Shown: positions 1-9,769, counted from the first letter of the stretch. The stretch: 64,000 nt of DNA from Romboutsia timonensis (GCF_900106845.1 NZ_LT629850.1:95433-159432); one strand, 5' to 3'. The notes: a model not told the origin generated them from the sequence alone. Program-made: numbers and translations.

Positions 1-989
1 TATTAGCTAATGGATCTGTTCCAATAGTACCGCCAATGTTTCCATATGATAAAAAGCGTATAATCACTAGCGATGAAGTGCTAGGACTTTCTGAATTACC
101 TGAGTCTATGTTGATAATAGGTGGAGGGGTAATAGGATGTGAAATAGGTCAGTTCTTTAGTACTTTAGGCACTGAAGTTACTATAGTTCAAAGAGGAGAA
201 CAACTATTACCATTTGAAGATAAAGATGTTGTAAAACAGTTGCAGAGACAATTTAAAAAGGATAAAATTAAAGTATTACTAAATAGTGGAGTTGATTCTT
301 GCGAAGTAGTGGGGGACGAAGTAGTATCAACTTTATCAGACGGAAAAAAAGTAAATACTCAATATGTATTAGTTGCAATAGGTAGAAGACCTAATATTGA
401 AAACTCTGGAATTGAAGAATTAGGAATAGAGTTAAACAGAGGTAAAATAGTGGTTAATGAAAATCTTGAAACAAGTGTAGAAGGTATATACGCAATAGGA
501 GATTTAATAAACACTCCAATGCTTGCACACGTTGCATCTAAAGAAGGAATAATTGCTGTAGAAAATGCTTTTGGTAAATCTAAAACAGTAGATTATACAG
601 CAGTTCCAAGATGTGTATATACTGAACCGGAAGTTGCTGCTGTTGGAAAAACTCAAAAGCAGTTAGATGCTGAAGGTGTTGAGTATAATGTAGGTCAGTT
701 TGAATTTAGAGGATTAGGTAAAGCTCAAGCTATAGGTCATACACAAGGATTTATAAAAGTTCTTGCAGATAGTGAAGATAAAATAGTAGGGGCATCAGTA
801 GTAGGTCCTCACGCAACAGATTTATTAACAGAATTATCACTTGCAGTACATTTAGGATTAACTGTAGAGCAAGTAGGAGATGTTATACATGCACATCCAA
901 CATTATCAGAAGGTCTAATGGAAGCTCTTCATGATGTTCATGGTGAATGTGTTCATGCAGCTCCAAAATTAACTAAGGCAAAGGCTTAA
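1..989 (+). CDS. lpdA: Dihydrolipoyl dehydrogenase, 3' part (cut by window start)
   Basis: FAD/NAD-dependent oxidoreductase that reoxidises protein-bound dihydrolipoamide. The reading frame is open from base 3, before the first in-window ATG at 36, and encodes a GSVPIVPP-type stretch, so the gene enters from the left. The N-terminal FAD domain with the redox-active cysteine pair is outside the window. Visible are the NAD-binding GGGVIGCEIG, the second FAD motif YAIGDL, and the C-terminal dimerisation domain with the catalytic HAHPTLSE. In clostridial Wood-Ljungdahl operons this gene sits just before cooC and acsD, and with gcvH further down it points to a link between C1 metabolism and glycine cleavage or synthesis. 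The identification is firm; which lipoyl protein is its partner is inferred from context. Confidence 0.93.
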   Translation, partial: LANGSVPIVPPMFPYDKKRIITSDEVLGLSELPESMLIIGGGVIGCEIGQFFSTLGTEVTIVQRGEQLLPFEDKDVVKQLQRQFKKDKIKVLLNSGVDSCEVVGDEVVSTLSDGKKVNTQYVLVAIGRRPNIENSGIEELGIELNRGKIVVNENLETSVEGIYAIGDLINTPMLAHVASKEGIIAVENAFGKSKTVDYTAVPRCVYTEPEVAAVGKTQKQLDAEGVEYNVGQFEFRGLGKAQAIGHTQGFIKVLADSEDKIVGASVVGPHATDLLTELSLAVHLGLTVEQVGDVIHAHPTLSEGLMEALHDVHGECVHAAPKLTKAKA

Positions 990-991
990 TA

Positions 992-1022
992 CAAAACAGA
1001 GTAAATTAAAAGCTCTGTTTTG
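992..1022 (+). terminator. Intercistronic hairpin between lpdA and cooC
   Basis: A perfect 10-bp inverted repeat, CAAAACAGAG / CTCTGTTTTG, with an 11-nt loop starts 2 bases after the lpdA stop. Only four U follow, so it is a weak or partial terminator or an mRNA-processing/stability element inside the operon rather than an operon end. Confidence 0.5.
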
Positions 1023-1048
1023 ACAAATAAAAAGGGGGAAGTCTTAAT

Positions 1049-1819
1049 ATGGGATATAATATAGCAGTAGCAGGTAAAGGTGGAACTGGAAAGACTAGTC
1101 TTACAGGGCTTTTAGTTAATAACTTAACAACTAATAACAAAGGGCCAGTACTAGTTGTTGATGCAGATGCAAATGCTAATATAAATGAAGTATTAGGTAT
1201 AGAAGTTGAAACTACTATAGGTTCAATCAGAGAAGAAGTTAACCAAAGAGAAAAACAAGGGAATGCTTTTCCAGGTGGTATGACTAAAGCTCAATACTTA
1301 CAATATAGATTAAATACTTGTTTAGCAGAAGGTGACGGATATGATCTAATAGTAATGGGACGATCTGAGGGGGAAGGTTGTTACTGTTACGTAAATGGAA
1401 TATTAAGAGAGCAAACTGATAAACTATCAGATGCTTATGAGTATTTAGTTATAGATAATGAAGCTGGAATGGAGCATTTAAGTAGAAAAACAACTAAACA
1501 TATAGATAAACTTTTATTAGTTAGTGATTGCTCAAGAAGGAGTGTTCAGGCTGTTGCTAGAATTAGAGATTTAGCAAGAGAATTAAATTTAAGTGTAGGA
1601 GATATATACTTAATTGTAAATAAAGCTCCAAATGGAGAATTAAATGAGGGAATAAAAGAAGAAATAGATAAACATAATTTAAATCTTATAGGTGTAGTAC
1701 CTATGGATGAAATGATATATGAGTATGATTCTTCAGGAATACCATTAGTTAACTTACCTGAGGATTCAAAGGCTAAGATAGCTATAAATGATATAATGGC
1801 TAAATTAGAGTTAAATTAG
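1049..1819 (+). CDS. cooC: CooC-type CODH/ACS nickel-insertion ATPase
   Basis: A MinD/ParA-class P-loop ATPase that drives nickel insertion into carbon monoxide dehydrogenase or acetyl-CoA synthase. The N-terminus carries the deviant Walker A GKGGTGKTS (residues 9-17). A C-Y-C pair at residues 111-113 matches the metal-binding CxC at the CooC dimer interface, and the DADAN motif follows the P-loop. The length of 256 residues is normal. The ATG is preceded by AAAGGGGGAA. It lies between lpdA and acsD inside the Wood-Ljungdahl operon, where the acetyl-CoA synthase (acsB) is a likely client. CooC and AcsF are paralogues, so the exact target enzyme is not fixed by sequence. Confidence 0.92.
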   Translation: MGYNIAVAGKGGTGKTSLTGLLVNNLTTNNKGPVLVVDADANANINEVLGIEVETTIGSIREEVNQREKQGNAFPGGMTKAQYLQYRLNTCLAEGDGYDLIVMGRSEGEGCYCYVNGILREQTDKLSDAYEYLVIDNEAGMEHLSRKTTKHIDKLLLVSDCSRRSVQAVARIRDLARELNLSVGDIYLIVNKAPNGELNEGIKEEIDKHNLNLIGVVPMDEMIYEYDSSGIPLVNLPEDSKAKIAINDIMAKLELN

Positions 1820-1838
1820 GCTTAAGGGGGAAAAAACT

Positions 1839-2783
1839 ATGGCATTTAAGATGTCTGTTCAAAAATATTCTGGAAAGATATCAGAAGTAGAAATAGGGAA
1901 AGGGGAAAAAGCGATAAAAATAGGTGGAGAAAGTACTTTACCATTTTATAGCTTTGATGGAAATACTGGAAATACTCAAAAAGTAGGAGTAGAAATGTTA
2001 GACGTTTATCCAGAGGGATGGACTAATGAATTTAAAGAAATGTATAAAGATGTTTGTGATTGTCCAGTAAAATGGGCTAAATACATAGAGGAAAATTTAA
2101 AAGCAGACTTTATATGTTTAAAGCTTGAAAGTTCTGATCCAAATGGACTTGATAGAAGTCCAGAAGAATGTGCTGAAGTTGCTAAAAATGTAGTTGAATC
2201 AGTTAGCCTACCTGTTGTTATAGCAGGGTGTGGAAATCATGAAAAAGATGCTAAGGTATTTGAAAAAGTATCTCAAGCTGTTGATGGAAATAACTGTTTA
2301 TTTTTAGCGGCTACAGAAGATAACTATAAGGCAGTTGGAGCTGCAACTACTATGGCATATAGTCACAAAGTAGTAGCTGAATCTTCTGTTGATATAAACC
2401 TAGCTAAACAATTAAACGTATTATTAACTCAATTAGGTGTTAAACCTGAGAATATAGTTATGCAAATTGGATGCTCTGCTGTTGGCTATGGATATGAGTA
2501 TGTTGCATCTACTATGGATAGAATTAGACTTGCTGCATTTGGTCAAAATGATAAAACATTACAAATGCCTATAGTAACTCCGGTTTCATTTGAAACTTGG
2601 CATGTTAAAGAATCTATAGCAAGTATTGAAGACGAACCACAATGGGGTCCGGCAGAACAAAGAGGTATAAATATGGAAGTGTCTACTGCAACAAGTGCTT
2701 TAGTTGGTGGAGCAAATGCAGTTATACTTCGTCATCCAAAATCAGTAGAAACTATAAAAGAATTAGTTAGTGCATTATCTTAA
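1839..2783 (+). CDS. acsD: Corrinoid iron-sulfur protein small subunit (CODH/ACS delta)
   Basis: The small subunit of the corrinoid iron-sulfur protein (CFeSP), which carries the methyl group from methyl-tetrahydrofolate to acetyl-CoA synthase. The 314-residue protein is a TIM-barrel-type CdhD/AcsD member with the family stretch FICLKLESSDPNG and a C-terminal GGANAVILRHP. It starts 19 bases after cooC with a strong AAGGGGGAAA ribosome site and ends 28 bases before acsC, the partner subunit. Nothing is missing. Its order cooC-acsD-acsC-acsE-acsB is that seen in clostridial acetogens and in Clostridioides. Confidence 0.95.
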   Translation: MAFKMSVQKYSGKISEVEIGKGEKAIKIGGESTLPFYSFDGNTGNTQKVGVEMLDVYPEGWTNEFKEMYKDVCDCPVKWAKYIEENLKADFICLKLESSDPNGLDRSPEECAEVAKNVVESVSLPVVIAGCGNHEKDAKVFEKVSQAVDGNNCLFLAATEDNYKAVGAATTMAYSHKVVAESSVDINLAKQLNVLLTQLGVKPENIVMQIGCSAVGYGYEYVASTMDRIRLAAFGQNDKTLQMPIVTPVSFETWHVKESIASIEDEPQWGPAEQRGINMEVSTATSALVGGANAVILRHPKSVETIKELVSALS

Positions 2784-2811
2784 TTAAATTGTAAGGTTAG
2801 GGGGAAAAATA

Positions 2812-4188
2812 ATGGCATTAAAAGCTTTAGATATATTTAAATTAACACCAAAGAAAAACTGTAAGGACTGTGGATTTCCAACTTGTATGGCTTTCTCTAT
2901 GAAAGTTGCTTCAGGAGCGGTAGAAGTAAGTAAGTGTCCACATATGTCTGATGATGCAATAGCAAAATTATCAGAAGCAACAGCTCCTTTAATGAGAGCT
3001 TTAAAAGTAGGAAGCGGAACTTCTGAATATGAATTAGGTGCTGAAACAGTATTATTTAGACACGAAAAAACATTAGTAAATAGAAATAGATATGCAGTAG
3101 CATTTGATGATTCTATGACTAATGAACAAATAGATTTTAAAATAGCTAACATAAAAGCTGTTAACTATATAAGAATAGGCGAAGAAATGAAAGCTGAAAT
3201 GATAGTTTTAGAATACCGTGATAATAAAGAAGGATTCTTAAACTTAGTAAATAGAGTTAATGAAAGTGGATTAGATGTAACTCACATAATAGTATGTGAA
3301 GACGTAGATATATCTAAAGAAGCTATAGAAATATTAAAAGATAAAAAACCAGTAGTTTATGGAGCTAATAAAGAAAACTACAAGGGAATGGTTGAATTAG
3401 TAAAAGACCTTAAATTAGCTTTAGGTGTAAAGGCTGCTAACTTAGAAGAGTTATATGCTACAATAGAAGCAATTCAAGGATTAGGATATAGAGAGTTAAT
3501 ATTAGATGTAACTGGAGAAAATATAAAAGATACATTTACAAATGCTGTTCAAGTTAGAAGAATAGCTTTAAAAGAACAAGACAGAACATTTGGATACCCA
3601 TCAATAGTATTTGCAAATAAACTATCAAATAATGACCCACAAATGGAAGTAGCCCTATCATCAATGTTTACAATAAAATATGGATCTATAATAGTAATAG
3701 ATGACATAGATTACTCAAAAGCATTACCATTATTCGCATTAAGACAAAATATATATACTGATCCACAAAGACCAATGAGAGTAGAACCAAAAGTATACCC
3801 AATGAACAATGCAGATGAAAATTCACCAGTAATGGTTACTGTTGACTTTGCATTAACCTACTTCATAGTATCTGGAGATATAGAAAGATCTAAAGTTCCA
3901 GTATATTTAGCAATACCAGATGCAGGAGGATATTCTGTATTAACTGCTTGGTCAGCAGGTAAATTTAGTGGAAGTAGCATAGCTAAATTTATAAAAGAAA
4001 GTAAAATAGAAGATATGACTAAGAATAGAGATTTAATAATACCAGGAAAAGCTGCTGTATTAAAAGGAGATATAGAAGATAATTTACCTGGATGGAATGT
4101 AATAATAGGAACAGAAGAATCTATGGAAATACCGAAGTTCTTAAAAGAGTATAAAGCTAAGCAAGATGAAGCTGTAGCAAATGCATAG
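2812..4188 (+). CDS. acsC: Corrinoid iron-sulfur protein large subunit (CODH/ACS gamma)
   Basis: The large CFeSP subunit, which holds the [4Fe-4S] cluster and, with AcsD, the cobamide that shuttles methyl groups. The N-terminal cluster ligands are Cys17, Cys20, Cys25 and Cys42 (CKDCGFPTC, then a cysteine 17 residues on), the exact spacing of the family. The cobamide-binding C-terminal domain is complete (GGYSVLTAWSAGKFSG). At 458 residues it has normal length. The ribosome site is GGGGGAAA. The reduced Co(I) state it needs is restored by AcsV, encoded at 7771. An 82-base gap to acsE is longer than the other spacings in the operon but shows no terminator. Confidence 0.96.
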   Translation: MALKALDIFKLTPKKNCKDCGFPTCMAFSMKVASGAVEVSKCPHMSDDAIAKLSEATAPLMRALKVGSGTSEYELGAETVLFRHEKTLVNRNRYAVAFDDSMTNEQIDFKIANIKAVNYIRIGEEMKAEMIVLEYRDNKEGFLNLVNRVNESGLDVTHIIVCEDVDISKEAIEILKDKKPVVYGANKENYKGMVELVKDLKLALGVKAANLEELYATIEAIQGLGYRELILDVTGENIKDTFTNAVQVRRIALKEQDRTFGYPSIVFANKLSNNDPQMEVALSSMFTIKYGSIIVIDDIDYSKALPLFALRQNIYTDPQRPMRVEPKVYPMNNADENSPVMVTVDFALTYFIVSGDIERSKVPVYLAIPDAGGYSVLTAWSAGKFSGSSIAKFIKESKIEDMTKNRDLIIPGKAAVLKGDIEDNLPGWNVIIGTEESMEIPKFLKEYKAKQDEAVANA

Positions 4189-4270
4189 TATATAAATTCT
4201 AATTGTAATTAAATATTATTTAACTACTGTTACAAAGTATAATAAGTAATTTATAGGGGGGATAAATCAA

Positions 4271-5083
4271 ATGGAAAAGTTTATGATAATAGGTGAAAGA
4301 ATACACTGTATATCACCAATAATAAGAAAAGCTTTAGCTGAGAGAAATCCTGAACCAATATTAAAAAGAGCTAAGGAGCAATTAGAAGCTGGAGCACACT
4401 ATATAGATTTTAACATAGGTCCTGCCGAAAGAGATGGAGAAGAGTTAATGACTTGGGGAGTTCAATTACTACAAAAAGAGTTTAATAATGTTCCTTTAGC
4501 TTTAGATACTGCAAATAGAAAAGCTATAGAAGCAGGGCTTAAAGTATATAATAGAACTCATGCAAAACCAATAATAAACTCAGCTGATGCAGGCTCAAGA
4601 TTAGATTTAATAGATTTAGCAGGCGAATATGAAGCTAAGGTTATAGCTTTATGTGCTAAAGAAGGTATACCAAAAGATAACGATGAGCGTATGGCTTACT
4701 GCCAAGAAATGTTAGAGAGGGGTCTAATGGCGGGATTAGAGCCTGAAGATATGCTATTTGATCCATTATGCTTAGTTATAAAAGGAATGCAAGATAAGCA
4801 AGTAGAAGTTTTAGAAGCTATAAGAATGATGACTGAAATGGGATTATTAACTACAGGAGGATTATCTAATGTATCTAATGGATGCCCAAAACATGTAAGA
4901 CCAATACTTGATAGTGCATTTTTAGCAATGGCTATGGCAAATGGATTTAGTTCAGCTATAGCAAATCCTTGTGATGAACAATTAATGAGAACAGTAAAAT
5001 CTTGTGACATAATAAGAGGAGCGTCTCTATATGCAGACTCATTCTTAGAGTTAAATGAAGGTTCATTTGCATTTAACGTATAA
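4271..5083 (+). CDS. acsE: Methyltetrahydrofolate:corrinoid iron-sulfur protein methyltransferase
   Basis: Transfers the methyl group of 5-methyltetrahydrofolate to the cobalt of the AcsC/AcsD protein. The 270-residue pterin-binding TIM barrel starts MEKFMIIGERIHC and contains the pterin-site segment HYIDFNIGP and the LALDTANRKAIEAGL strand typical of this family. The ribosome site is GGGGGATAA at 4257-4265, 5 bases before the ATG. This 9-base stretch is exactly complementary to the loop of the small RNA candidates at 16.8-17.1 kb (see findings). It lies in the operon between acsC and acsB. Confidence 0.95.
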   Translation: MEKFMIIGERIHCISPIIRKALAERNPEPILKRAKEQLEAGAHYIDFNIGPAERDGEELMTWGVQLLQKEFNNVPLALDTANRKAIEAGLKVYNRTHAKPIINSADAGSRLDLIDLAGEYEAKVIALCAKEGIPKDNDERMAYCQEMLERGLMAGLEPEDMLFDPLCLVIKGMQDKQVEVLEAIRMMTEMGLLTTGGLSNVSNGCPKHVRPILDSAFLAMAMANGFSSAIANPCDEQLMRTVKSCDIIRGASLYADSFLELNEGSFAFNV

Positions 5084-5129
5084 GATATAAAAATATAATT
5101 GAAGAAGTCTAAAAAGGGGGAAATATAGA

Positions 5130-7256
5130 GTGAACTTATATAATATAATTTTTACGGGATCAGAGCAAGCTTTAGAAGCTGCAAGGGGATTATTAAATCA
5201 AGCCATAGAATCAAATGGAAGAGATCATAAAGTAGCATTCCCTGATACTGCATACTCATTACCTTGCATATATGCAGCTACAGGAAAAAAAATGAACTGT
5301 TTAGGAGACTTAGAAGGTGCTCTTGAAATAGTAGAAAGCTTAATAAATAAAACTCATTTATTAGAACATGCATTAAATTCAGGTTTAGCTACAGCGCTTG
5401 CAGCTGAAGTTATAGAAGCTATAAAATATGCAACTAGTGATGCCCCATACAGTGAGCCGTGTGCAGGTCATATAACTGATCCTATAATAAGATCACTTGG
5501 TGTTCCACTAGTTACAGGAGATATACCAGGGGTTGCAGTTATTCTTGGAGAATGTCCAGATTCTGAAACTACAGCTAAAATAATAAAAGATTACCAATCT
5601 AAAGGTTTACTTACTTTCTTAGTTGGTAAAGTAATAGATCAAGCTATAGAGGCTGGAGTAAAAATGGGGCTAGAACTAAGAGTTATACCTTTAGGTTATG
5701 ATGTAACATCTGTTATACATGTTGTATCTGTTGCAGTAAGAGCAGCATTAATATTTGGAAATTTAACTCCAGGAGATTTACCAGGATTATTAGAATATAC
5801 TGCTAAGAGGGTTCCAGCATTTGTAAATGCATTTGGACCACTAAGTGAATTAGTTGTATCTGCTGGAGCTGGAGCTATAGCTTTAGGATTCCCAGTTATA
5901 ACTGATCAAACAGTTTCAGAAGTACCAATGAAATTATTAACTCAAAAGGATTATGATAAGTTTGTAGCGACTTCATTAGAAGCTAGAGGAATAAAAATAA
6001 AAATAACAGATATACCAATACCTGTATCATTTGCAGCTGCATTTGAAGGTGAAAGAATTAGAAAGAACGACATGTTTGCTGAATTTGGTGGAAATAAAAC
6101 TGAAGCTTGGGAACTTGTTATAAAGAGGGAATTAAGTGAAGTTGAAGACCATAAAATATCAGTAATAGGTCCTGATATAGATGAAGTAGAAACAAATGGA
6201 GTAGTAAGACTACCACTTGCTATTATAGTTAACATAGCTGGTAAATCAATGCAAGATGACTTTGAACCAGTTCTTGAAAGAAGATTACATTACTTCTTAA
6301 ACTATATAGAAGGTGTAATGCATGTTGGTCAAAGAGATATGTCTTGGATAAGAATATCTAAAGATGCTTATGAAAAAGGATTTAGATTAGAGCATATAGG
6401 AGAAGTTTTATATGCTAAAATGAGAGATGAATTTGAGTCTGTTGTTGATAAGTGCGAAATAACAATAGTAACAGATGCTCAAAAAGTTTCTGAATTAAAA
6501 CCTCAAGCTATAACTAGATATGATGCTAGAGATGAAAGATTAGCTTCATTAGTAGATGAAAGCGTTGAAGAATTTTATTCTTGTAACCTTTGCCAATCTT
6601 TCGCACCAGCACATGTTTGTGTTGTCACTCCTGAAAGACTTGGACTTTGTGGAGCAGTTAGTTGGTTAGATGCTAAGGCTACTAAAGAATTAGATCCAAC
6701 TGGACCTTGCCAACCTATAGTTAAAGGACAATGTCTAGATGATAGATTAGGAAAATGGAAAGCAGTTAATGATACAGTATCTAAAATATCTCAGGGAGCT
6801 GTTGAAAATGTTACATTATACTCTATACTTGAGGATCCAATGACTTCTTGTGGATGCTTTGAATGTATTTGTGGTATAATGCCTGAAGCTAATGGATTTA
6901 TTATAGTAAATAGAGAATTCTCTCAAATAACTCCTGTTGGTATGACATTTGGTGAACTTGCTTCTATGACAGGTGGAGGGGTTCAAACTCCAGGATTCAT
7001 GGGGCACGGAAGACATTTCATATCTTCTAAAAAGTTTGCTTATGCAGAAGGTGGACCAGAAAGAATAGTTTGGATGCCAAAAGAATTAAAAGACTATGTA
7101 GCTGATAAATTAAATGCTACAGTTAAAGAAATGACTGGTATAGAAAACTTCACAGATATGATATGTGATGAAACTATAGCTAGTGATTCAGAAGGAGTAT
7201 TAGCGTTCCTAGAAGAAAAAGGTCACCCAGCATTATCAATGGAATGTGTAATGTAA
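5130..7256 (+). CDS. acsB: CO-methylating acetyl-CoA synthase
   Basis: The alpha subunit of CODH/ACS: it joins a methyl group from CFeSP, CO and CoA into acetyl-CoA at the nickel-containing A-cluster. It uses a GTG start after AAAAAGGGGGAAA. All A-cluster ligands are present: Cys485, Cys488, Cys497 and Cys507 for the cubane and bridge, and Cys574-Gly-Cys576 for the distal nickel. The spacings of 3, 9, 10 and 67 residues equal those of the Moorella enzyme. At 708 residues it is about 20 shorter at the N-terminus than that enzyme, which is usual in this group. gcvH follows after 23 bases. Confidence 0.97.
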   Translation: MNLYNIIFTGSEQALEAARGLLNQAIESNGRDHKVAFPDTAYSLPCIYAATGKKMNCLGDLEGALEIVESLINKTHLLEHALNSGLATALAAEVIEAIKYATSDAPYSEPCAGHITDPIIRSLGVPLVTGDIPGVAVILGECPDSETTAKIIKDYQSKGLLTFLVGKVIDQAIEAGVKMGLELRVIPLGYDVTSVIHVVSVAVRAALIFGNLTPGDLPGLLEYTAKRVPAFVNAFGPLSELVVSAGAGAIALGFPVITDQTVSEVPMKLLTQKDYDKFVATSLEARGIKIKITDIPIPVSFAAAFEGERIRKNDMFAEFGGNKTEAWELVIKRELSEVEDHKISVIGPDIDEVETNGVVRLPLAIIVNIAGKSMQDDFEPVLERRLHYFLNYIEGVMHVGQRDMSWIRISKDAYEKGFRLEHIGEVLYAKMRDEFESVVDKCEITIVTDAQKVSELKPQAITRYDARDERLASLVDESVEEFYSCNLCQSFAPAHVCVVTPERLGLCGAVSWLDAKATKELDPTGPCQPIVKGQCLDDRLGKWKAVNDTVSKISQGAVENVTLYSILEDPMTSCGCFECICGIMPEANGFIIVNREFSQITPVGMTFGELASMTGGGVQTPGFMGHGRHFISSKKFAYAEGGPERIVWMPKELKDYVADKLNATVKEMTGIENFTDMICDETIASDSEGVLAFLEEKGHPALSMECVM

Positions 7257-7279
7257 TTTAGTATACTAGGAGGATTACT

Positions 7280-7654
7280 ATGAAAGTTATACCAAACTTA
7301 AAATATACTGACAAACATGAATGGGTTAAAATTGATGGAGAATTTGCCTACATAGGAATAACAGCTTATGCTCAAAATCAATTAGGAGAAGTATTATTTG
7401 TTGAAATGCCAGAGGTTGGGGATGAATTAAATCAAGGTGAAGAGTATGGAGTAGTTGAATCTTCAAAAGTAGCATCAGATTTAATAGCTCCTTTATCTGG
7501 AGAAGTTGTTGAAATAAATGAAAGATTAGATGATGAACCAGAATATATAAATGAAGATCCATATGATGCATGGATAGTAAAAGTTAGGGTAGCTGATGAA
7601 GATGAGTTAGAAAACTTATTAAATTCAGATAGTTACGAAGCTAGTATAGACTAA
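7280..7654 (+). CDS. gcvH: Glycine cleavage system H protein
   Basis: A small lipoyl carrier protein of the glycine cleavage/synthase system. The 124-residue protein has the complete H-protein fold with the lipoylation loop YGVVESSKVASDL; the lysine there carries lipoate. The family consensus ESVKAASD is slightly altered (Ser-Lys-Val). The ribosome site is AGGAGG. Its place at the end of the Wood-Ljungdahl core genes, with lpdA at the other end, mirrors Clostridioides, where glycine and the C1 pathway are connected. The T, P1 and P2 proteins are not in this window. Confidence 0.93.
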   Translation: MKVIPNLKYTDKHEWVKIDGEFAYIGITAYAQNQLGEVLFVEMPEVGDELNQGEEYGVVESSKVASDLIAPLSGEVVEINERLDDEPEYINEDPYDAWIVKVRVADEDELENLLNSDSYEASID

Positions 7655-7660
7655 TTTAAA

Positions 7661-7713
7661 TAAGAGTATGAAAGGGTTGAGTGCACACAAACCTTTTATG
7701 CTCTTTCTTGATA
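7661..7713 (+). terminator. Hairpin between gcvH and acsV
   Basis: An imperfect 14-bp inverted repeat, AAGAGTATGAAAGG / CCTTTTATGCTCTT, lies 7 bases after gcvH. The U tract is poor (TCTTTCTTG). It probably ends or reduces transcription of the core operon before acsV, which follows in the same direction. Confidence 0.5.
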
Positions 7714-7770
7714 CCTGTGATATAACATATGCTAAAATTATATTAGAAAAGCATATTGGGGGATTTAGAT

Positions 7771-9699
7771 ATGGTGAAAGTGACTTTTACATCACATAAT
7801 AAAGAGATTTATTGTAATAAAGGGGATAAATTACTAGATGTTGCAAGGAATGCAGATATATTTATAGATGCACCTTGTAATGGAAATGTATCTTGCGGTA
7901 AGTGCAAGGTAAGGCTAATTAAAGGTAAAGTTGATACAGAGAAAACTCATCATATAAAAGATGAAGAATGGAATCAAGGATATATATTAGCATGCAATAC
8001 AAAAGTAATAGAAGATATTGATATAGAAGTACCTTCAAAACTATCATCATCTATGTATGGAATGAAAATAGAAGGTAGTGATAATAGAAAAGATAAGGAA
8101 GTTTTTGATAGAGCAAAAAAAATAATTAAAGAAAATAATTTTAAATTTGAGACTAATATTGAAAAAACTTACATAGAGTTAGATGAACCAACACTAGATG
8201 ATAATATAAGTGATATTGATAGAATAGAAAGACATATAAGAAACAGTTTGGGATATAATGAAATAGACTTTACTATAGATTTATTAAGAAAAGTACCAAC
8301 AGTTATAAGAAAAGATAATTTTAAAGTAACTATAACCTACATTAAAAAGAAAAATAAAATAACTATACTTAATATAGAATCAGGAAACACAGAGAATAAA
8401 CTTTATGGAGTTGCTATAGATATAGGAACAACATCTGTAGTTGTATGTTTAGTTGATTTATATACAAAAGAAATTTTAGATAAAGCTTCATCTGGAAATG
8501 CACAGATAAAATATGGGGCAGATGTTATACATAGAATTGTATACTCAACAAAGAAAAATGGATTAAAAGAATTAAATGAAGCTATAGTAGAAGATACTAT
8601 AAATCCATTATTAAATTCTATATATACTAAACATAATATAGATAAAGATAATGTGGTTAGCCTTGTAGTAGCAGGTAACACTACTATGAGTAGTTTATTT
8701 TTAGGTGTATACGCAGATTTCTTAAGACAAGAACCATTCATACCACCATTTTTAAAATCTCCTAAATTAAGAGGAAAAGATGTAAGATTAAATATTAATG
8801 ACAGTGCACAGGTATTTTTATCACCTTCTGTAGCAAGTTACTTAGGAGGAGATATTACAGCAGGTGTATTATCTTCTGGTATTTGGTCTAGCGAAGAAAA
8901 TGTGTTATTTATTGATTTAGGTACTAATGGAGAAATAGTATTTGGAAATAAAGACTATATGATGAGTTGTGCTTGTTCTGCAGGTCCTGCATTTGAAGGT
9001 GGAGGAATAAGTTGTGGAATGAGGGCTTCCAATGGAGCTATAGAAAAGGTAAAAATAGATGAAAAAACTTTGAATCCAACTCTTACAACGATAGGTGATA
9101 CGGATCCAATAGGAATATGTGGCTCAGGTATAATAGATTTAATATGTCAAATGATACTTACAGGAATAATAGATAGAAGAGGAAAAATACATAGAGATAT
9201 AGACAATAGAAGGATAAGATTTAATGAGTATGAAATGGGAGAATATGTATTAGCATTTAAAGAAGAATATAACTTAGAACAGGATATAACTGTAAATGAA
9301 GTTGATATAGATAATTTTATAAAAGCTAAAGGAGCTATATACTCAGGGGCTTCAGTTTTAATAGAAAGTTTAGGCATGGATTTTAGCGTAATAGACCAGC
9401 TATATATAGCTGGTGGAATAGGAAATAACTTAAATATAGAGAACTCGATATTAATAGGTTTACTTCCAGATATAGAAAGAGAAAAGTTTGTATATATAGG
9501 TAATAGTTCATTAGTAGGTTCTTATCTTGCATTAATAAGTAAAGATGCAAAACAAAAACTTCAGGATATAGGTAATGAAATTACTTATGTAGAATTAAGT
9601 GTATACCCTACATATATGGATGAATTTATATCAGCATGTTTTTTACCACATACAAACATAGAACAATTTCCAACAGTTAAAGCAATACTAGGAGAGTAA
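7771..9699 (+). CDS. acsV: Corrinoid activation/regeneration protein (RACo-type ASKHA ATPase)
   Basis: A reductive activator that uses ATP to return oxidised Co(II) CFeSP to the active Co(I) state. The N-terminal 2Fe-2S ferredoxin domain has its cysteines in CNGNVSCGKC plus a later CN. A linker leads to a C-terminal ASKHA ATPase domain with VAIDIGTTSVVVC, VVAGNTTM, IDLGTNGEIV and CGSGIID. I place the start at ATG 7771 (642 residues) because GGGGGA sits 7 bases upstream; an in-frame TTG at 7756 lies before that site and is unlikely. It is the last gene of the WL block. Family membership is clear, and the CFeSP substrate is supported by the neighbours. Confidence 0.9.
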   Translation: MVKVTFTSHNKEIYCNKGDKLLDVARNADIFIDAPCNGNVSCGKCKVRLIKGKVDTEKTHHIKDEEWNQGYILACNTKVIEDIDIEVPSKLSSSMYGMKIEGSDNRKDKEVFDRAKKIIKENNFKFETNIEKTYIELDEPTLDDNISDIDRIERHIRNSLGYNEIDFTIDLLRKVPTVIRKDNFKVTITYIKKKNKITILNIESGNTENKLYGVAIDIGTTSVVVCLVDLYTKEILDKASSGNAQIKYGADVIHRIVYSTKKNGLKELNEAIVEDTINPLLNSIYTKHNIDKDNVVSLVVAGNTTMSSLFLGVYADFLRQEPFIPPFLKSPKLRGKDVRLNINDSAQVFLSPSVASYLGGDITAGVLSSGIWSSEENVLFIDLGTNGEIVFGNKDYMMSCACSAGPAFEGGGISCGMRASNGAIEKVKIDEKTLNPTLTTIGDTDPIGICGSGIIDLICQMILTGIIDRRGKIHRDIDNRRIRFNEYEMGEYVLAFKEEYNLEQDITVNEVDIDNFIKAKGAIYSGASVLIESLGMDFSVIDQLYIAGGIGNNLNIENSILIGLLPDIEREKFVYIGNSSLVGSYLALISKDAKQKLQDIGNEITYVELSVYPTYMDEFISACFLPHTNIEQFPTVKAILGE

Positions 9700-9739
9700 A
9701 TTTTAAAAATACGGTTGAATTATAAATGGTTAAATTTGA

Positions 9740-9769
9740 TTGACTTTTTATAAAATAGGGTGCTATACT
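9740..9769 (+). promoter_or_regulatory. Sigma-A type promoter after acsV
   Basis: TTGACT (9740-9745) and TATACT (9764-9769) are spaced by 18 bases. The predicted start near 9776 lies only about 28 bases before a terminator, so it would make a very short transcript unless read-through occurs. Confidence 0.6.

Noticed and set aside
2784-3152. 122-codon frame antisense to acsC
   Set aside because: Shadow of acsC, whose cluster ligands and full-length homology fix the plus-strand frame; no ribosome site.
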